DNA of 64,000 nucleotides from an uncultured Erysipelotrichaceae bacterium (GTDB taxonomy: Bacteria > Bacillota_I > Bacilli_A > RFN20 > CAG-826). Within the stretch, counting starts at the first letter, position 1, and each line of letters begins with the position of its first letter. The notes beneath the pieces are model-generated. The model made no database searches and was not told the DNA's origin. It saw only the letters and a list, made by a program, of their open reading frames with translations. The position numbers and the translations under genes were made by a program. Below, piece by piece: positions 16,809 through 25,984 of the stretch. The DNA is taken from contig CACZZG010000003.1 of assembly GCA_902785645.1 (NCBI GenBank), positions 1 through 64,000 on the forward strand. The letters run 5' to 3'.

Positions 16809-17717
16809 ATGGACAGTTTGAAATCATTAATGGATCGCAAAGATTATGAATTAGTTATTAAATTAACTAAAGATTCTAAAGATATCACTCATCTTTTTTA
16901 TCGCATCAGCTCTTTCTTGGCATTAGGTAAAGGTGAAGAAGCTTTATCGGTTATTGAAAATAATCGTTCTATTTTAGAAGGCGATCTTCCTCTTTTAATG
17001 AAAATCCATATTGAGATTCTTTGTTTATTAAATAATTTTGATAAGGCATATGAAGAAGTTCGTTATTACGAAAACCTTCCTTATCAATCCCAAAGAGCGG
17101 AAGAACTTCTTAGAGAACTTCCAAAAATCATTAGGGAAGAAGAAAAGAATTCTTTGATGAATAAGGAACTTCCTAACGAAGAATTAAAGAAAAGACTTAT
17201 GTCTTCTGAACCCGATATTGTCTTGCCTGCTATTGATATGGTGAGAAATCGCGACATTAACATTTTCATTAATGAACTTGAACAAATAATGATGAATTTT
17301 GACAAGCAATCAATTAGATCATTCGCCTTGTTACTGTGTGTTCAAAAGCAAATTGATAAAGAACTAAGATTTAATCACTTAGGTGAAATCATCGTTGTGA
17401 ACCCTAGTAAACTAGAACCTCCATTTATCGGTACTGAATTCAATGATTTCTTACGCTATATGGATTCAGAACTCAAGGATCCATCAGTTAATGAAGACGC
17501 CATTCATTTATTGAGTTCATACATAATTTATGTATATCCAGAAAAACTAGCCATTAACTACGGTGTATTAGTGGAAGCTCTTAGAACAATTGCTTACGAA
17601 TACTTACAAATAAATGATGATTCTTCTCTAGAAGCTCGTTGTCAAAGCAAAAAGATTTCCATAGAAGAAGTGGAACAACTAATTCAAAGAATTAAAAACG
17701 CAATGGACAATTTCTAA
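16809..17717 (+). CDS. Helical-repeat (TPR-like) protein of unknown function
   Basis: A 302-residue soluble protein predicted almost entirely helical. The N-terminal 110 residues look like degenerate TPR hairpins (SLMDRKDYELVIKLT, ALGKGEEALSVIEN, NNFDKAYEEVRYYE); the C-terminal half has longer helices. It resembles the DUF3196-type proteins found in Mollicutes and relatives, but I cannot confirm that. AAAGGA precedes the ATG. The array of 11-bp repeats overlaps its 5' region. It ends at a terminator before tig. Confidence 0.75.
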   Translation: MDSLKSLMDRKDYELVIKLTKDSKDITHLFYRISSFLALGKGEEALSVIENNRSILEGDLPLLMKIHIEILCLLNNFDKAYEEVRYYENLPYQSQRAEELLRELPKIIREEEKNSLMNKELPNEELKKRLMSSEPDIVLPAIDMVRNRDINIFINELEQIMMNFDKQSIRSFALLLCVQKQIDKELRFNHLGEIIVVNPSKLEPPFIGTEFNDFLRYMDSELKDPSVNEDAIHLLSSYIIYVYPEKLAINYGVLVEALRTIAYEYLQINDDSSLEARCQSKKISIEEVEQLIQRIKNAMDNF

Positions 17718-17734
17718 TGCGTAGATATGCACAA

Positions 17735-17765
17735 GAAAATTAGCGCTCGCAAGAGCGTTTTTCTT
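17735..17765 (+). terminator. Terminator before tig
   Basis: CGCTC-GCAA-GAGCG (17744-17757) with outer A/T pairing is followed by TTTTTCTT. Confidence 0.85.
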
Positions 17766-17793
17766 GCTGTACATGTGTAAACACGTTTATAAT
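17764..17793 (+). promoter_or_regulatory. tig promoter with internal near-palindrome
   Basis: TTGCTG (17764-17769) and TATAAT (17788-17793) are 18 bp apart. The spacer contains ATGTGT-AA-ACACGT, a near-perfect inverted repeat, and the decamer TACATGTGTA (17770-17779) also seen before the GGDEF gene. Confidence 0.65.
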
Positions 17794-17824
17794 ACATAAC
17801 GCACGTAATTTGGAGGCATATTAT

Positions 17825-19099
17825 ATGGAAAGAAAAGTTACTAAGTTAGAACATTCACATGTTCAAGTTGATGTCGTTGTCGACGAAAAGACATGGAAGG
17901 ATGCTCAAGAGAAGGCCTTTAACAAGTTAGCGGAAAACGTTACAGTAGATGGTTTCCGTAAAGGAAAGGCTCCAAAAAATTTGGTCAAAGCAAAAATTGA
18001 TCCAATGAAAGTTTTGGATGAAGCTATTAACGCTTTATTACCAAAAATCTATGAAGAAATTTTAACAAAGGATGAAATCAGACCTTACGCACGTCCATCA
18101 GTGGATGTTACTAAAGTAAGTGATACTGAATTAGAAGTTAAATTCATCTTAGTTACCGCACCAGAAATCACATTAGGTCAATACAAAGGCTTAAATATCG
18201 GTAAAAAGGCAGTCAAAGTTACCGCCAAAGATATCGAAGAAGCTTTAGAAGGTGCTCGTAAAGAAAACGCTACTTTAGTAGTTAAAGAAAATGAAGCAGC
18301 TTTAGGCGATACAGTGGTTATGGACTTTGTCGGTAAAGTTGATGGTGTCGCTTTTGAAGGCGGTTCCGCTGAAAATTATGAATTAGAATTAGGTTCACAC
18401 CAATTTATTCCAGGTTTTGAAGAACAATTAGTCGGTCATAAAGCCGGTGAAGACGTCTTAGTTAACGTCAAGTTCCCAGAAAACTATACTGCAGAATTAA
18501 AAGGCAAAGACGCCACATTCGAATGCAAGATTCACGAAGTGAAAGAAAGAAAACTTCCTGAATTAAACGATGAATTCGTCAAAGAATTAAAGATCGAAGG
18601 CATCGAAACAGTGGAAGATTTCAGAAATAGAAAATCTGAAGACTTAAAGAGAAGTAAAGAAACCGAAGCACGTCGCGAATACATGGAAAAATTAATCGCA
18701 GAAATCGCGAAGAACTCCAAAGCCGACATCGCTTCCGAAATCATTGATAACCAAGTTGAATCCAGAAGACAAGACATGGTTAAACGTATTGAACAATCCG
18801 GTTTACAACTTGAACAATACTTACAAATTTTAGGTCAAACCGAAGAACAATTTGCTTTGCAAATTCGTGAACAAGCTATCAAAGAAACCACAGAATATCT
18901 TGTTTTAGAAGAAATCGGTAAAGCCGAAAAGATTGAAATCACAGATGCAGATTTAGAATTTGAATTTGCAAAGATTTCTGAACAATACAAGATGCCATTA
19001 GAAGATGTGAAGAAAGCATTAAGTGCAAACTTAGAAGAATTCCGTCACAACTTAAAGATGCAACGCATCGATGACTTACTATACAACGAAAACAATTAA
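17825..19099 (+). CDS. tig: Trigger factor
   Basis: A 424-residue ribosome-associated chaperone and peptidyl-prolyl isomerase. The N-terminal ribosome-binding domain carries the signature GFRKGKAP (about residues 44-51). An FKBP-like PPIase domain spans about 150-235 (VVMDFVGKVDGVAFEGG ... HQFIPGFEEQL), followed by the helical C-terminal chaperone arms. The ATG at 17825 follows GGAGG by eight bases; the upstream in-frame TTG lies in the SD. It has its own promoter and is followed 30 bases later by lon. Confidence 0.96.
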   Translation: MERKVTKLEHSHVQVDVVVDEKTWKDAQEKAFNKLAENVTVDGFRKGKAPKNLVKAKIDPMKVLDEAINALLPKIYEEILTKDEIRPYARPSVDVTKVSDTELEVKFILVTAPEITLGQYKGLNIGKKAVKVTAKDIEEALEGARKENATLVVKENEAALGDTVVMDFVGKVDGVAFEGGSAENYELELGSHQFIPGFEEQLVGHKAGEDVLVNVKFPENYTAELKGKDATFECKIHEVKERKLPELNDEFVKELKIEGIETVEDFRNRKSEDLKRSKETEARREYMEKLIAEIAKNSKADIASEIIDNQVESRRQDMVKRIEQSGLQLEQYLQILGQTEEQFALQIREQAIKETTEYLVLEEIGKAEKIEITDADLEFEFAKISEQYKMPLEDVKKALSANLEEFRHNLKMQRIDDLLYNENN

Positions 19100-19129
19100 C
19101 TTATTATAAGTTAGAAGGAGGAAAAACTT

Positions 19130-21457
19130 ATGGCAAATAAACCACAAGCCTTAACGCTTCCGCTCCTGATAACTCGTTCCCTAGTTGTTTTTCCAGGCAA
19201 CCAACAATTAATTGAAGCTGGTAGAGATTTCTCTATTAGCGCAGTGAATGCTTCAAAAAATGAATGCGATTCACTAATTTTGGTCACTAGTCAAAAACAA
19301 TTTAGCACCGAGAATCCAACGGGTCAGGATGTCTTTGATATTGGTGTTCTCTGTCATATCATTTCTATCTCTGAAAGAGATAATCGCTTAAGAGTGAGAA
19401 TTGAAGTCTTAGAGAGAGTGAAATTATCCGATATCAAATTCGAAGAAAACGCTGGATATTATTCCGCAATTGGAGGAATGAACCCATTACCTTCTATTTC
19501 TCCTGTGGAAAACGAAGCCGTCATAAAGGCCGTTAGCAAAGCGCTTGAAGGTGTACCTAACGTATTTTCCGCGATGCCCAAAAACATCGCTAATATCGTC
19601 ATGAAATCGCCAAAAGCGACCGATGTATGCTTTGCATTAGCGGGTTATTTAGAAGCTTCCGTGGAAACAAAGCAAAAAATGCTCGAAAGCAAAGATGTCA
19701 ACGCTTTGATGGAGCAGGTCTTAATTTTATTAAATGGTGAAAATCAAAAGAATCAAATTGAACAAGACATTTCTCAAACAGTTCGTGAGAGTGCAGAAAA
19801 ATCACAAAGAGAATATTTCTTACGTGAAAAATTAAAAGCCATTAAACATGAACTTGGTGAAGATGGCGGTGGACAAAATGATCCAGATTCAATTCTTGAA
19901 AAATTAGAAAAGAATCCATATCCAGAAAACATCAAAAATAAAGTTAAAGCCGAGATTAAAAAATATGAGATGATGCCTCAAGGTTCTCTTGAAGGTGCAT
20001 TAATCCAAAGCTACCTTGATGTTTTAATGAATGTTCCTTGGTGGCAAAAGACTGAAGACAACGATTCTTTAGAAAATGTCGAAAAGATATTAGATGAAGA
20101 CCATTATGGTCTTGAGATTCCAAAAAAGAGAATTATCGAATATTTAGCAGTTAAAAAGTTAACTGGTAATTTAAAATCCCCAATTCTCTGTTTCTATGGT
20201 CCTCCAGGAACTGGTAAAACTTCTTTAGGAAAATCTATCGCTAGAGCGTTAGGAAGAAAATTCTTCAAAGCCTCTTTGGGTGGTATTTCTGATGAAGCGG
20301 AAATCCGTGGCCATAGAAGAACCTATGTCGGTTCATTACCTGGAAGAATTATTCAAGGTATGAGAAAAGCAGGTGTTACTAACCCTGTCTTCTTACTCGA
20401 CGAAGTCGATAAGCTCGCAAGTAGCTATAAAGGCGATCCTGCAAGTGCGTTATTAGAAGTTCTCGACCCTGAACAAAATTATTCGTTTAACGATAATTAT
20501 CTCGAAGAGCCATATGACTTAAGTGATGTTCTATTTATTTGTACCGCAAACTATTTAGAAAACATCCCTGGTCCACTTAGAGATAGATTAGAATTAATTC
20601 AACTTTCTTCATATACTGAACTTGAAAAAGTTCAAATTGCAAAAGGTCACTTAGTGAAAAAGCAATTAGAACTCAATGGTTTAGAAAAGAAGCAAGCTTC
20701 ATTCACTGATGGTGCTATTAAATTCATCATTAGAAGCTATACCAGAGAATCTGGTGTTCGTGATTTAGAAAGAAAGATTGCTTCATGCTTAAGAAAAGTG
20801 GCGGTGGCCATCGTCAAAGATCCAAGCATTAAGACAATCAAGATTAACGAAGAAAGAGTGAGAGAATATCTCGGTGTTCCTCCTTTTGAGGACAGCAAGA
20901 AAGAACAAGAACCACAAATCGGTGTTGTTACTGGTTTAGCATATACCGAATTTGGTGGAGATATGCTTCCAATTGAAGTAAATTACTTCAAAGGTAAAGG
21001 TGCGCTCGTATTAACAGGCCATTTGGGCGATGTTATGAAAGAAAGCTGCGCAATTGCCTTAGACTACGTAAAGAGCAACGCTGAAAAGTTCAATATCGAT
21101 TCATCCTTATTCGCGGAAAACGATATTCATATTCACGTTCCTGAAGGTGCTGTTCCAAAAGATGGCCCAAGCGCCGGCGTGGCGATTACAACTGCGATTG
21201 TATCTTGCTTATCCAAACGTCCAGTCAATCCTGACGTGGCAATGACAGGCGAAGTTACACTTCGTGGTAACGCTTTACCAATCGGTGGTTTAAGAGAAAA
21301 ATCACTTGCCGCTTTAAGAAGTGGCATTAAAACAATTATCGTTCCAGAAGAAAACAAGAAAGATGTCGACGAACTTCCAAAGGAAGTTAAGGAATCGTTG
21401 AATATTGTCTTCATGAAATCTGCGGACGATGCAATCAAGATTGCTTTAGTGAAATGA
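19130..21457 (+). CDS. lon: ATP-dependent protease Lon (LonA type)
   Basis: A 775-residue AAA+ serine protease degrading misfolded and regulatory proteins. It has an N-terminal substrate domain and a helical linker, Walker A GPPGTGKT, Walker B FLLDEVDKL, and the C-terminal protease with the Ser-Lys dyad Ser681 (PKDGPSAG) and Lys724 (GGLREKSLA). AGGAGG lies upstream. Its TGA stop overlaps the ysxC start (ATGA). No CIRCE or CtsR-like box was found in front of it. Confidence 0.97.
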   Translation: MANKPQALTLPLLITRSLVVFPGNQQLIEAGRDFSISAVNASKNECDSLILVTSQKQFSTENPTGQDVFDIGVLCHIISISERDNRLRVRIEVLERVKLSDIKFEENAGYYSAIGGMNPLPSISPVENEAVIKAVSKALEGVPNVFSAMPKNIANIVMKSPKATDVCFALAGYLEASVETKQKMLESKDVNALMEQVLILLNGENQKNQIEQDISQTVRESAEKSQREYFLREKLKAIKHELGEDGGGQNDPDSILEKLEKNPYPENIKNKVKAEIKKYEMMPQGSLEGALIQSYLDVLMNVPWWQKTEDNDSLENVEKILDEDHYGLEIPKKRIIEYLAVKKLTGNLKSPILCFYGPPGTGKTSLGKSIARALGRKFFKASLGGISDEAEIRGHRRTYVGSLPGRIIQGMRKAGVTNPVFLLDEVDKLASSYKGDPASALLEVLDPEQNYSFNDNYLEEPYDLSDVLFICTANYLENIPGPLRDRLELIQLSSYTELEKVQIAKGHLVKKQLELNGLEKKQASFTDGAIKFIIRSYTRESGVRDLERKIASCLRKVAVAIVKDPSIKTIKINEERVREYLGVPPFEDSKKEQEPQIGVVTGLAYTEFGGDMLPIEVNYFKGKGALVLTGHLGDVMKESCAIALDYVKSNAEKFNIDSSLFAENDIHIHVPEGAVPKDGPSAGVAITTAIVSCLSKRPVNPDVAMTGEVTLRGNALPIGGLREKSLAALRSGIKTIIVPEENKKDVDELPKEVKESLNIVFMKSADDAIKIALVK

Positions 21458-22029
21458 TAAACTTTAGGAATTCCACATTTATCAAATCGACACCCAGTGT
21501 CAAAGAAAGACCTCTGGATCAATTTCCAGAGGTTTTGATAGTGGGTAAATCTAATGTCGGTAAATCCTCTTTGATTAATGCCTTATGTCAAAGAAAGGCT
21601 TTAGCCTTTACATCATCAAAACCCGGTCACACTAGATTATTGAATTATTACAATATCGGTGATGCTTTTTATTTAGTGGATGCACCAGGATATGGATATG
21701 CGAAAGGTGGCATAGATTTAGACCGTTTATTTGGAGAAATGATGGAAGAGTATTTTGTTGATAATCAATTCCTTAAACTGGTTTTATTGTTGATTGATTC
21801 TCGTAGAGAATTCTCTGAGAACGATCTCGAGATTCTTCATTATTTGCAAGAAAACAATATTCCTTATTTTGTGGTCATAACTAAAACCGACAAAATCAAT
21901 CAAAAAGGAAAATCGCAACTTAACAAGAGACTATTAGAACTTGATATTAAAGAAAACATTTATTTCACATCGGTCAACGAACCAAGAACCTTGGAAAAAT
22001 TGAGGTCAGGTATTGAACAATATATTTAG
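21454..22029 (+). CDS. ysxC: Ribosome biogenesis GTPase YsxC/EngB
   Basis: A 191-residue TrmE-Era-like GTPase needed for 50S subunit maturation. G1 is GKSNVGKSS, G2/switch I TSSKPGHTR, G3 DAPGYGYA, G4 TKTD (a normal variant in this family) and G5 near TSV. It is translationally coupled to lon by a 4-base overlap; the lon-ysxC pairing is common in Firmicutes. Confidence 0.96.
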   Translation: MINFRNSTFIKSTPSVKERPLDQFPEVLIVGKSNVGKSSLINALCQRKALAFTSSKPGHTRLLNYYNIGDAFYLVDAPGYGYAKGGIDLDRLFGEMMEEYFVDNQFLKLVLLLIDSRREFSENDLEILHYLQENNIPYFVVITKTDKINQKGKSQLNKRLLELDIKENIYFTSVNEPRTLEKLRSGIEQYI

Positions 22030-22062
22030 ATGACTTTTGTAAAATATTATGTATAATAATTT

Positions 22063-22262
22063 TAGCCGTTGAAGAAGAGGAGTAATCAAAACCTCTTATG
22101 ATAGAGAGTCGGGGATGGTGGAAGCCTGATATAAGAATTTGATGAAGGTCGCTTTGGAGGATAGTCGCCTAACGATAATAGGTTAATGAAGTGCGCTTAA
22201 ATATAAGCGAACTAAGGTGGTACCGCGCAAGATGCGTCCTTAGATTAGGACGTTTTTATTTT
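22063..22262 (+). promoter_or_regulatory. T-box riboswitch controlling valS
   Basis: A leader of about 200 bases. It contains the AGAGAGTCGGGGATGG Stem I region and a GTC triplet (22148-22150) in the specifier context GAAGGTCGCTTTGG, which would read Val tRNA. The nearly invariant T-box AACTAAGGTGGTACCGCG spans 22210-22227. A terminator CGTCCT-TAGATT-AGGACG plus T run lies at 22235-22258. Uncharged valine tRNA would pair with the T-box and allow read-through into valS. TATAAT at 22052-22057 is the likely -10. Confidence 0.95.
22234..22258 (+). terminator. T-box-controlled terminator hairpin
   Basis: GCGTCCT (22234-22240) pairs with AGGACGT (22247-22253), followed by T residues. The competing antiterminator would use the T-box just upstream. 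Confidence 0.85.
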
Positions 22263-22278
22263 ATAAGGAGGATATCAT

Positions 22279-24873
22279 ATGCTCGATAAGCGATATGATC
22301 CACACAAAGTAGAAGAAGGAAAGTACGAAAATTGGAAGAACAAAGGTTATTTCACCGCAGGTGATAAATCCAAAAATGCTTTTTCCATGGTTATTCCTCC
22401 TCCAAATGTCACTGGTAAATTACACATTGGTCACACATGCCAAACCACAATTCAAGATATCGTTGCCAGATATAAGAAAATGCAAGGATATGATGTCCTA
22501 TGGCTTCCAGGCATGGATCACGCCGGTATTGCTACACAAGCGAAGGTTATGGAAAAGCTCCGCAAGAATGGTGTTGATGTCACCAAGATTACTCGTGAAG
22601 AATTCCTTGATGCTGCTTGGAGTTGGAAAGAAGAATACGCGCAAAACATTCGTAATCAATGGGCCAAGATGGGTTTAATGCTTGACTATACAAGAGAGAG
22701 ATTCACTCTTGATGATGGCCTTAACTACGCAGTGAGGACTGTCTTTGTTTCTTTATACAATAAAGGATTAATTTATCAAGGTGAAAGAATCATCAACTGG
22801 GACCCAGTCCAAATGACCGCTTTAAGTAATATTGAAGTTATTCACCAAAACGATCCAGGACAAATGTTCTATTTCAAATACCCAATCGTTGGTACAGATG
22901 AACATTTAGTGGTGGCTACAACAAGACCAGAAACAATGTTTGGTGATGTTTGCGTGGTCGTAAACCCAAAAGATAAAAGATATACCAAATATATTGGTAA
23001 GAAGGTTATAAACCCCGCAAATCACGAAGAGATTCCGATTATCGCTGATGAATATGTTGATGTTGAATTCGGTACTGGTGCGATGAAGTGTACTCCAGCC
23101 CATGACCCAAACGACTTTATCATCGGTGAAAAGTATCATTTCCCAAAACCAATTATCTTTAATAAAGATGCCACCATGAATGAACTATGTGGACAATATC
23201 AAGGCATGGACCGTTTTGAATGCCGCAAAGCCTTAGTGGAAAACATCAAGAAAGATGGTAACTTCGTGAAAATTGAAAATATCGTTCACCCAGTTGGCCA
23301 TAGTGAAAGAAGTCATTGTGTTGTTGAGCCAATGCTTTCCAAACAATGGTTTGTGAAAATGCGTCCTTTAGCGGAACAAGCTCTAGCTAATCAAAAGACT
23401 GATGGCAAAGTTGACTTTGTTCCAAAGAGATTTGAAAAGACATTTATTCAATGGATGGAAAATGCTGAAGACTGGTGTATTTCTCGTCAGTTATGGTGGG
23501 GACATAGAATTCCTGCTTATTATAATAAGCATACAGGTGAAGTCCTCGTCAGTATGGATCCTCCAAAAGATATGGAAAATTATGAACAAGAAAGCGATGT
23601 TCTTGATACATGGTTCTCCAGTGCATTATGGCCATTCTCCACATTAGGTTGGCCAAATAAAACCGAAGACTTTGAAAGATATTTCCCAACCGACACAATG
23701 GTGACGGCTTATGACATTATTTTCTTCTGGGTTTCACGTATGATTTTCCAATCATTAGAAATGAATAAGGTCAGACCATTTAAAGAAGTTGTCATTCACG
23801 GTTTGGTGAGAGATGAACTCGGTAGAAAAATGTCCAAGTCTTTAGGCAATGGTGTTGATCCAATTGAAGTCATTGATAAATATGGTGCGGATGCATTGCG
23901 TTATTTTTTAACCACAAATGCCGCTCCTGGACAAGATATGAGATATATCGAAGAGAAAGTTATTGCTTCTAGCAATTATCTCAATAAAATTTGGAATTCT
24001 GCTCGTTATGTCTTAAGTGTTTTACCTGAAGACTTCAAAGAAGAAACCATCAATAGCAAAGAATTATCCGCTTTAGATCAATGGATTATCAATCGCTTAG
24101 AAAAGACCATTAAAGCGGTGACATCAAATATGGAGAAATACGACTTTAATGCCGCATCTTCACACTTATATAACTTCGTTTATGATGATTTCTGCTCACA
24201 ATATTTAGAGATGAGTAAAGTCTCACTTTCATCTAATGATGAAAAATTGAAAAACAATACTTATCAAGTGTTGTTTAGATGTTTAAAAGATATTATTTTA
24301 TTGATTTATCCTTATACTCCATTCATCGCGGAAGAATTATATCTCAACCTTCCAATTCACAAAGAATCCATCATGCTTGAAACATATCCTAAATATGAAA
24401 CAAACATGGTTCATAGTGGTGTCGATAAACAAATTGATGTCTTATTCTCCATTATTAGAGATGTGAGAAATTATAAGATTGAGAACAAGTTAGCGCCTAA
24501 TGCCAAACTTGATTTATCAATTAATTTAAGAATTAAGATGTTTAAAGGATATGAGAACTATCTCCAAAGATTCACATTTAGTGAAATCAAATTGGTGGAC
24601 GATGCAATCGTTAATATGAGTGGCGAATTAAAGATTTACGATAACGCTGACTTGTTAATTGTCAATGAAGCCGGTAAAGAAGAGATTATCGCTCGTATTG
24701 ATAAAGAAATCGCCGAAGAAGAAAATGAGATTCTAAGATGCCAAAAAATGCTCTCAAATCCAAATTTCGTTAGTAAAGCACCAAAAGAAAAAGTCAAACT
24801 TGAAGAAGAAAAGTTAAAACAGCACACAGAAAACTTAGCTTTGCTAAAAGAAAAGAAAAATAAATTAATGTAA
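22279..24873 (+). CDS. valS: Valyl-tRNA synthetase
   Basis: An 864-residue class Ia aminoacyl-tRNA synthetase. The HIGH motif is in PPPNVTGKLHIGH and the KMSKS loop in GRKMSKSLGNG; between them lies the CP1 editing domain (TTRPETMFGDV, CTPAHDPNDF). The anticodon-binding helical domain and the C-terminal Val-specific coiled coil (about 800-864) are present. AAGGAGG precedes the ATG. It is controlled by the T-box leader. Confidence 0.98.
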   Translation: MLDKRYDPHKVEEGKYENWKNKGYFTAGDKSKNAFSMVIPPPNVTGKLHIGHTCQTTIQDIVARYKKMQGYDVLWLPGMDHAGIATQAKVMEKLRKNGVDVTKITREEFLDAAWSWKEEYAQNIRNQWAKMGLMLDYTRERFTLDDGLNYAVRTVFVSLYNKGLIYQGERIINWDPVQMTALSNIEVIHQNDPGQMFYFKYPIVGTDEHLVVATTRPETMFGDVCVVVNPKDKRYTKYIGKKVINPANHEEIPIIADEYVDVEFGTGAMKCTPAHDPNDFIIGEKYHFPKPIIFNKDATMNELCGQYQGMDRFECRKALVENIKKDGNFVKIENIVHPVGHSERSHCVVEPMLSKQWFVKMRPLAEQALANQKTDGKVDFVPKRFEKTFIQWMENAEDWCISRQLWWGHRIPAYYNKHTGEVLVSMDPPKDMENYEQESDVLDTWFSSALWPFSTLGWPNKTEDFERYFPTDTMVTAYDIIFFWVSRMIFQSLEMNKVRPFKEVVIHGLVRDELGRKMSKSLGNGVDPIEVIDKYGADALRYFLTTNAAPGQDMRYIEEKVIASSNYLNKIWNSARYVLSVLPEDFKEETINSKELSALDQWIINRLEKTIKAVTSNMEKYDFNAASSHLYNFVYDDFCSQYLEMSKVSLSSNDEKLKNNTYQVLFRCLKDIILLIYPYTPFIAEELYLNLPIHKESIMLETYPKYETNMVHSGVDKQIDVLFSIIRDVRNYKIENKLAPNAKLDLSINLRIKMFKGYENYLQRFTFSEIKLVDDAIVNMSGELKIYDNADLLIVNEAGKEEIIARIDKEIAEEENEILRCQKMLSNPNFVSKAPKEKVKLEEEKLKQHTENLALLKEKKNKLM

Positions 24874-24898
24874 AAAAAGTGACAAAAAAATCACGATT

Positions 24899-24922
24899 AC
24901 CTCCTATTAGTTGGTAGGAGGT
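24899..24922 (+). promoter_or_regulatory. Perfect hairpin that buries the SD of the small peptide gene
   Basis: ACCTCCTA (24899-24906) pairs exactly with TAGGAGGT (24915-24922), which is the SD of the ORF at 24930. The following TTTTCTTT would also let it act as a weak valS terminator. It could therefore be a translational or transcriptional switch. Confidence 0.6.
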
Positions 24923-24929
24923 TTTCTTT

Positions 24930-25115
24930 ATGAAATACGAAATAATGTCTAAACAAGAATGTGACAATCAATATGTGGGAGAAGGTATTACTTTAGCCGC
25001 AGTGATGGCAATAGCTGCAATCGCAGTTATGGCGGTAGTTGTCTATCGTTTATTCATGTCAGGTAAAGGTAATGCCGCTATTCCTGGTGGTTGGAAATTC
25101 TCTTGGGCGGATTAA
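24930..25115 (+). CDS. Small single-span membrane peptide, possible secreted-peptide precursor
   Basis: A 61-residue protein with an acidic/polar N-terminus of about 19 residues, one Ala/Val/Ile-rich membrane span (about 20-43) and a short tail with GK, PGG and two Trp (IPGGWKFSW). The N-terminal stretch MSKQECDNQYVG loosely fits the double-glycine leader pattern (L/M-S-x-x-E...G) but lacks a real GG. I do not recognise a family. A strong SD (AGGAGG) lies nine bases upstream but within a perfect hairpin. radC begins four bases after its stop. It could equally be a small membrane protein. Confidence 0.65.
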   Translation: MKYEIMSKQECDNQYVGEGITLAAVMAIAAIAVMAVVVYRLFMSGKGNAAIPGGWKFSWAD

Positions 25116-25119
25116 TGCT

Positions 25120-25812
25120 TTGGGAAAAATAAAAGATTTACCTGTTCACGAAAGGCCAAGAGAAAAAGCCATCCGTTACGGAATAGAGACTCTTGCGGAT
25201 TACGAATTACTTGCTTTAATCATCGGTTCAGGATATAAGGGGCATTCGGCATTAGATGTTTCTTATGATTTACTTAGCAAGAATAGTGGGTTAATTAATG
25301 TAATTGGACTACCATATGTCACACTTAGCAAATATAGCGGCATAGGTAAGGACAAAGCATTAAAAATACTCGCGGCTTTTGAGATTGCCAAAAGGTTTCA
25401 AAGTTTGAAGGATGATCTAAATTATAAACTGATAAATAGTAATTATATATATCAAAGATATATAAATAAATTAATGTCCGACTTTGATAATCAAGAATTT
25501 TTGTTTTTAGTGATCCTTGATAAAAAGAAGAACATTATTCATGAAACAAATCTATATAAGGGAAACGAAAATAGTGTGAATTACTCGATTAAACAAATCA
25601 TTAAAAAGGTTATTCAATACGGAGGCAGATTCTTCTATATTATTCACAATCACCCAAGCGGATCTTTGAAACCGTCTCCAGATGATTGTAGCTTCACGAT
25701 GAGTTTAATCGCTGATTGTAAAAATCTCGGTTTAACTCTTTGCGATCATCTGATTATTTCTTCTATGGGGTATTATTCTTTCCTGGAGCAAAATGTTATT
25801 TATAAATCTTAA
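25120..25812 (+). CDS. radC: RadC-family JAB/MPN protein
   Basis: About 230 residues. An N-terminal helix-hairpin-helix region (KIKDLPVHERPREKAI ... YSGIGKDKALKILAAFE) is followed by a JAB1/MPN metalloprotease-like domain with the metal motif HNHPSGSLKPSPDD. The historical link to DNA repair is not well supported; it is a common core gene of Firmicutes. The proposed start is TTG at 25120, four bases after the upstream peptide stop, because family homology begins there. The longer ORF from 25039 overlaps the peptide gene and is unlikely. Confidence 0.88.
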   Translation: MGKIKDLPVHERPREKAIRYGIETLADYELLALIIGSGYKGHSALDVSYDLLSKNSGLINVIGLPYVTLSKYSGIGKDKALKILAAFEIAKRFQSLKDDLNYKLINSNYIYQRYINKLMSDFDNQEFLFLVILDKKKNIIHETNLYKGNENSVNYSIKQIIKKVIQYGGRFFYIIHNHPSGSLKPSPDDCSFTMSLIADCKNLGLTLCDHLIISSMGYYSFLEQNVIYKS

Positions 25813-25845
25813 AAATAACCCTGGAAAAAGTTTTTGAAAAACTAA

Positions 25846-25875
25846 TTGACCATTATATATAACTTTTGTTATATT
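25846..25875 (+). promoter_or_regulatory. Promoter of the rplU-prp-rpmA operon
   Basis: TTGACC (25846-25851) and TATATT (25870-25875) are separated by 18 bp, leaving a leader of about 100 bases. Confidence 0.7.
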
Positions 25876-25882
25876 AATAACG

Positions 25883-25981
25883 TTGTCGCCCCACTAGCTA
25901 CAACCGCATAGAGAAGGTTTCTAAAACCTATTAAGGTTACCTTAATAGCGAGTCCTTAGTGAATCTAATTTAAGGAGGGAC
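25883..25981 (+). promoter_or_regulatory. Structured L21 mRNA leader
   Basis: The leader contains AGGTTT-CTA-AAACCT (25915-25929) and a perfect 9-bp hairpin CTATTAAGG-TTA-CCTTAATAG (25928-25948). TCCTTA (25953-25958) can pair with TAAGGA (25971-25976) in the rplU SD. It fits the known L21 leader family of Firmicutes, thought to mediate autoregulation. Confidence 0.7.
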
Positions 25982-25984
25982 ATT

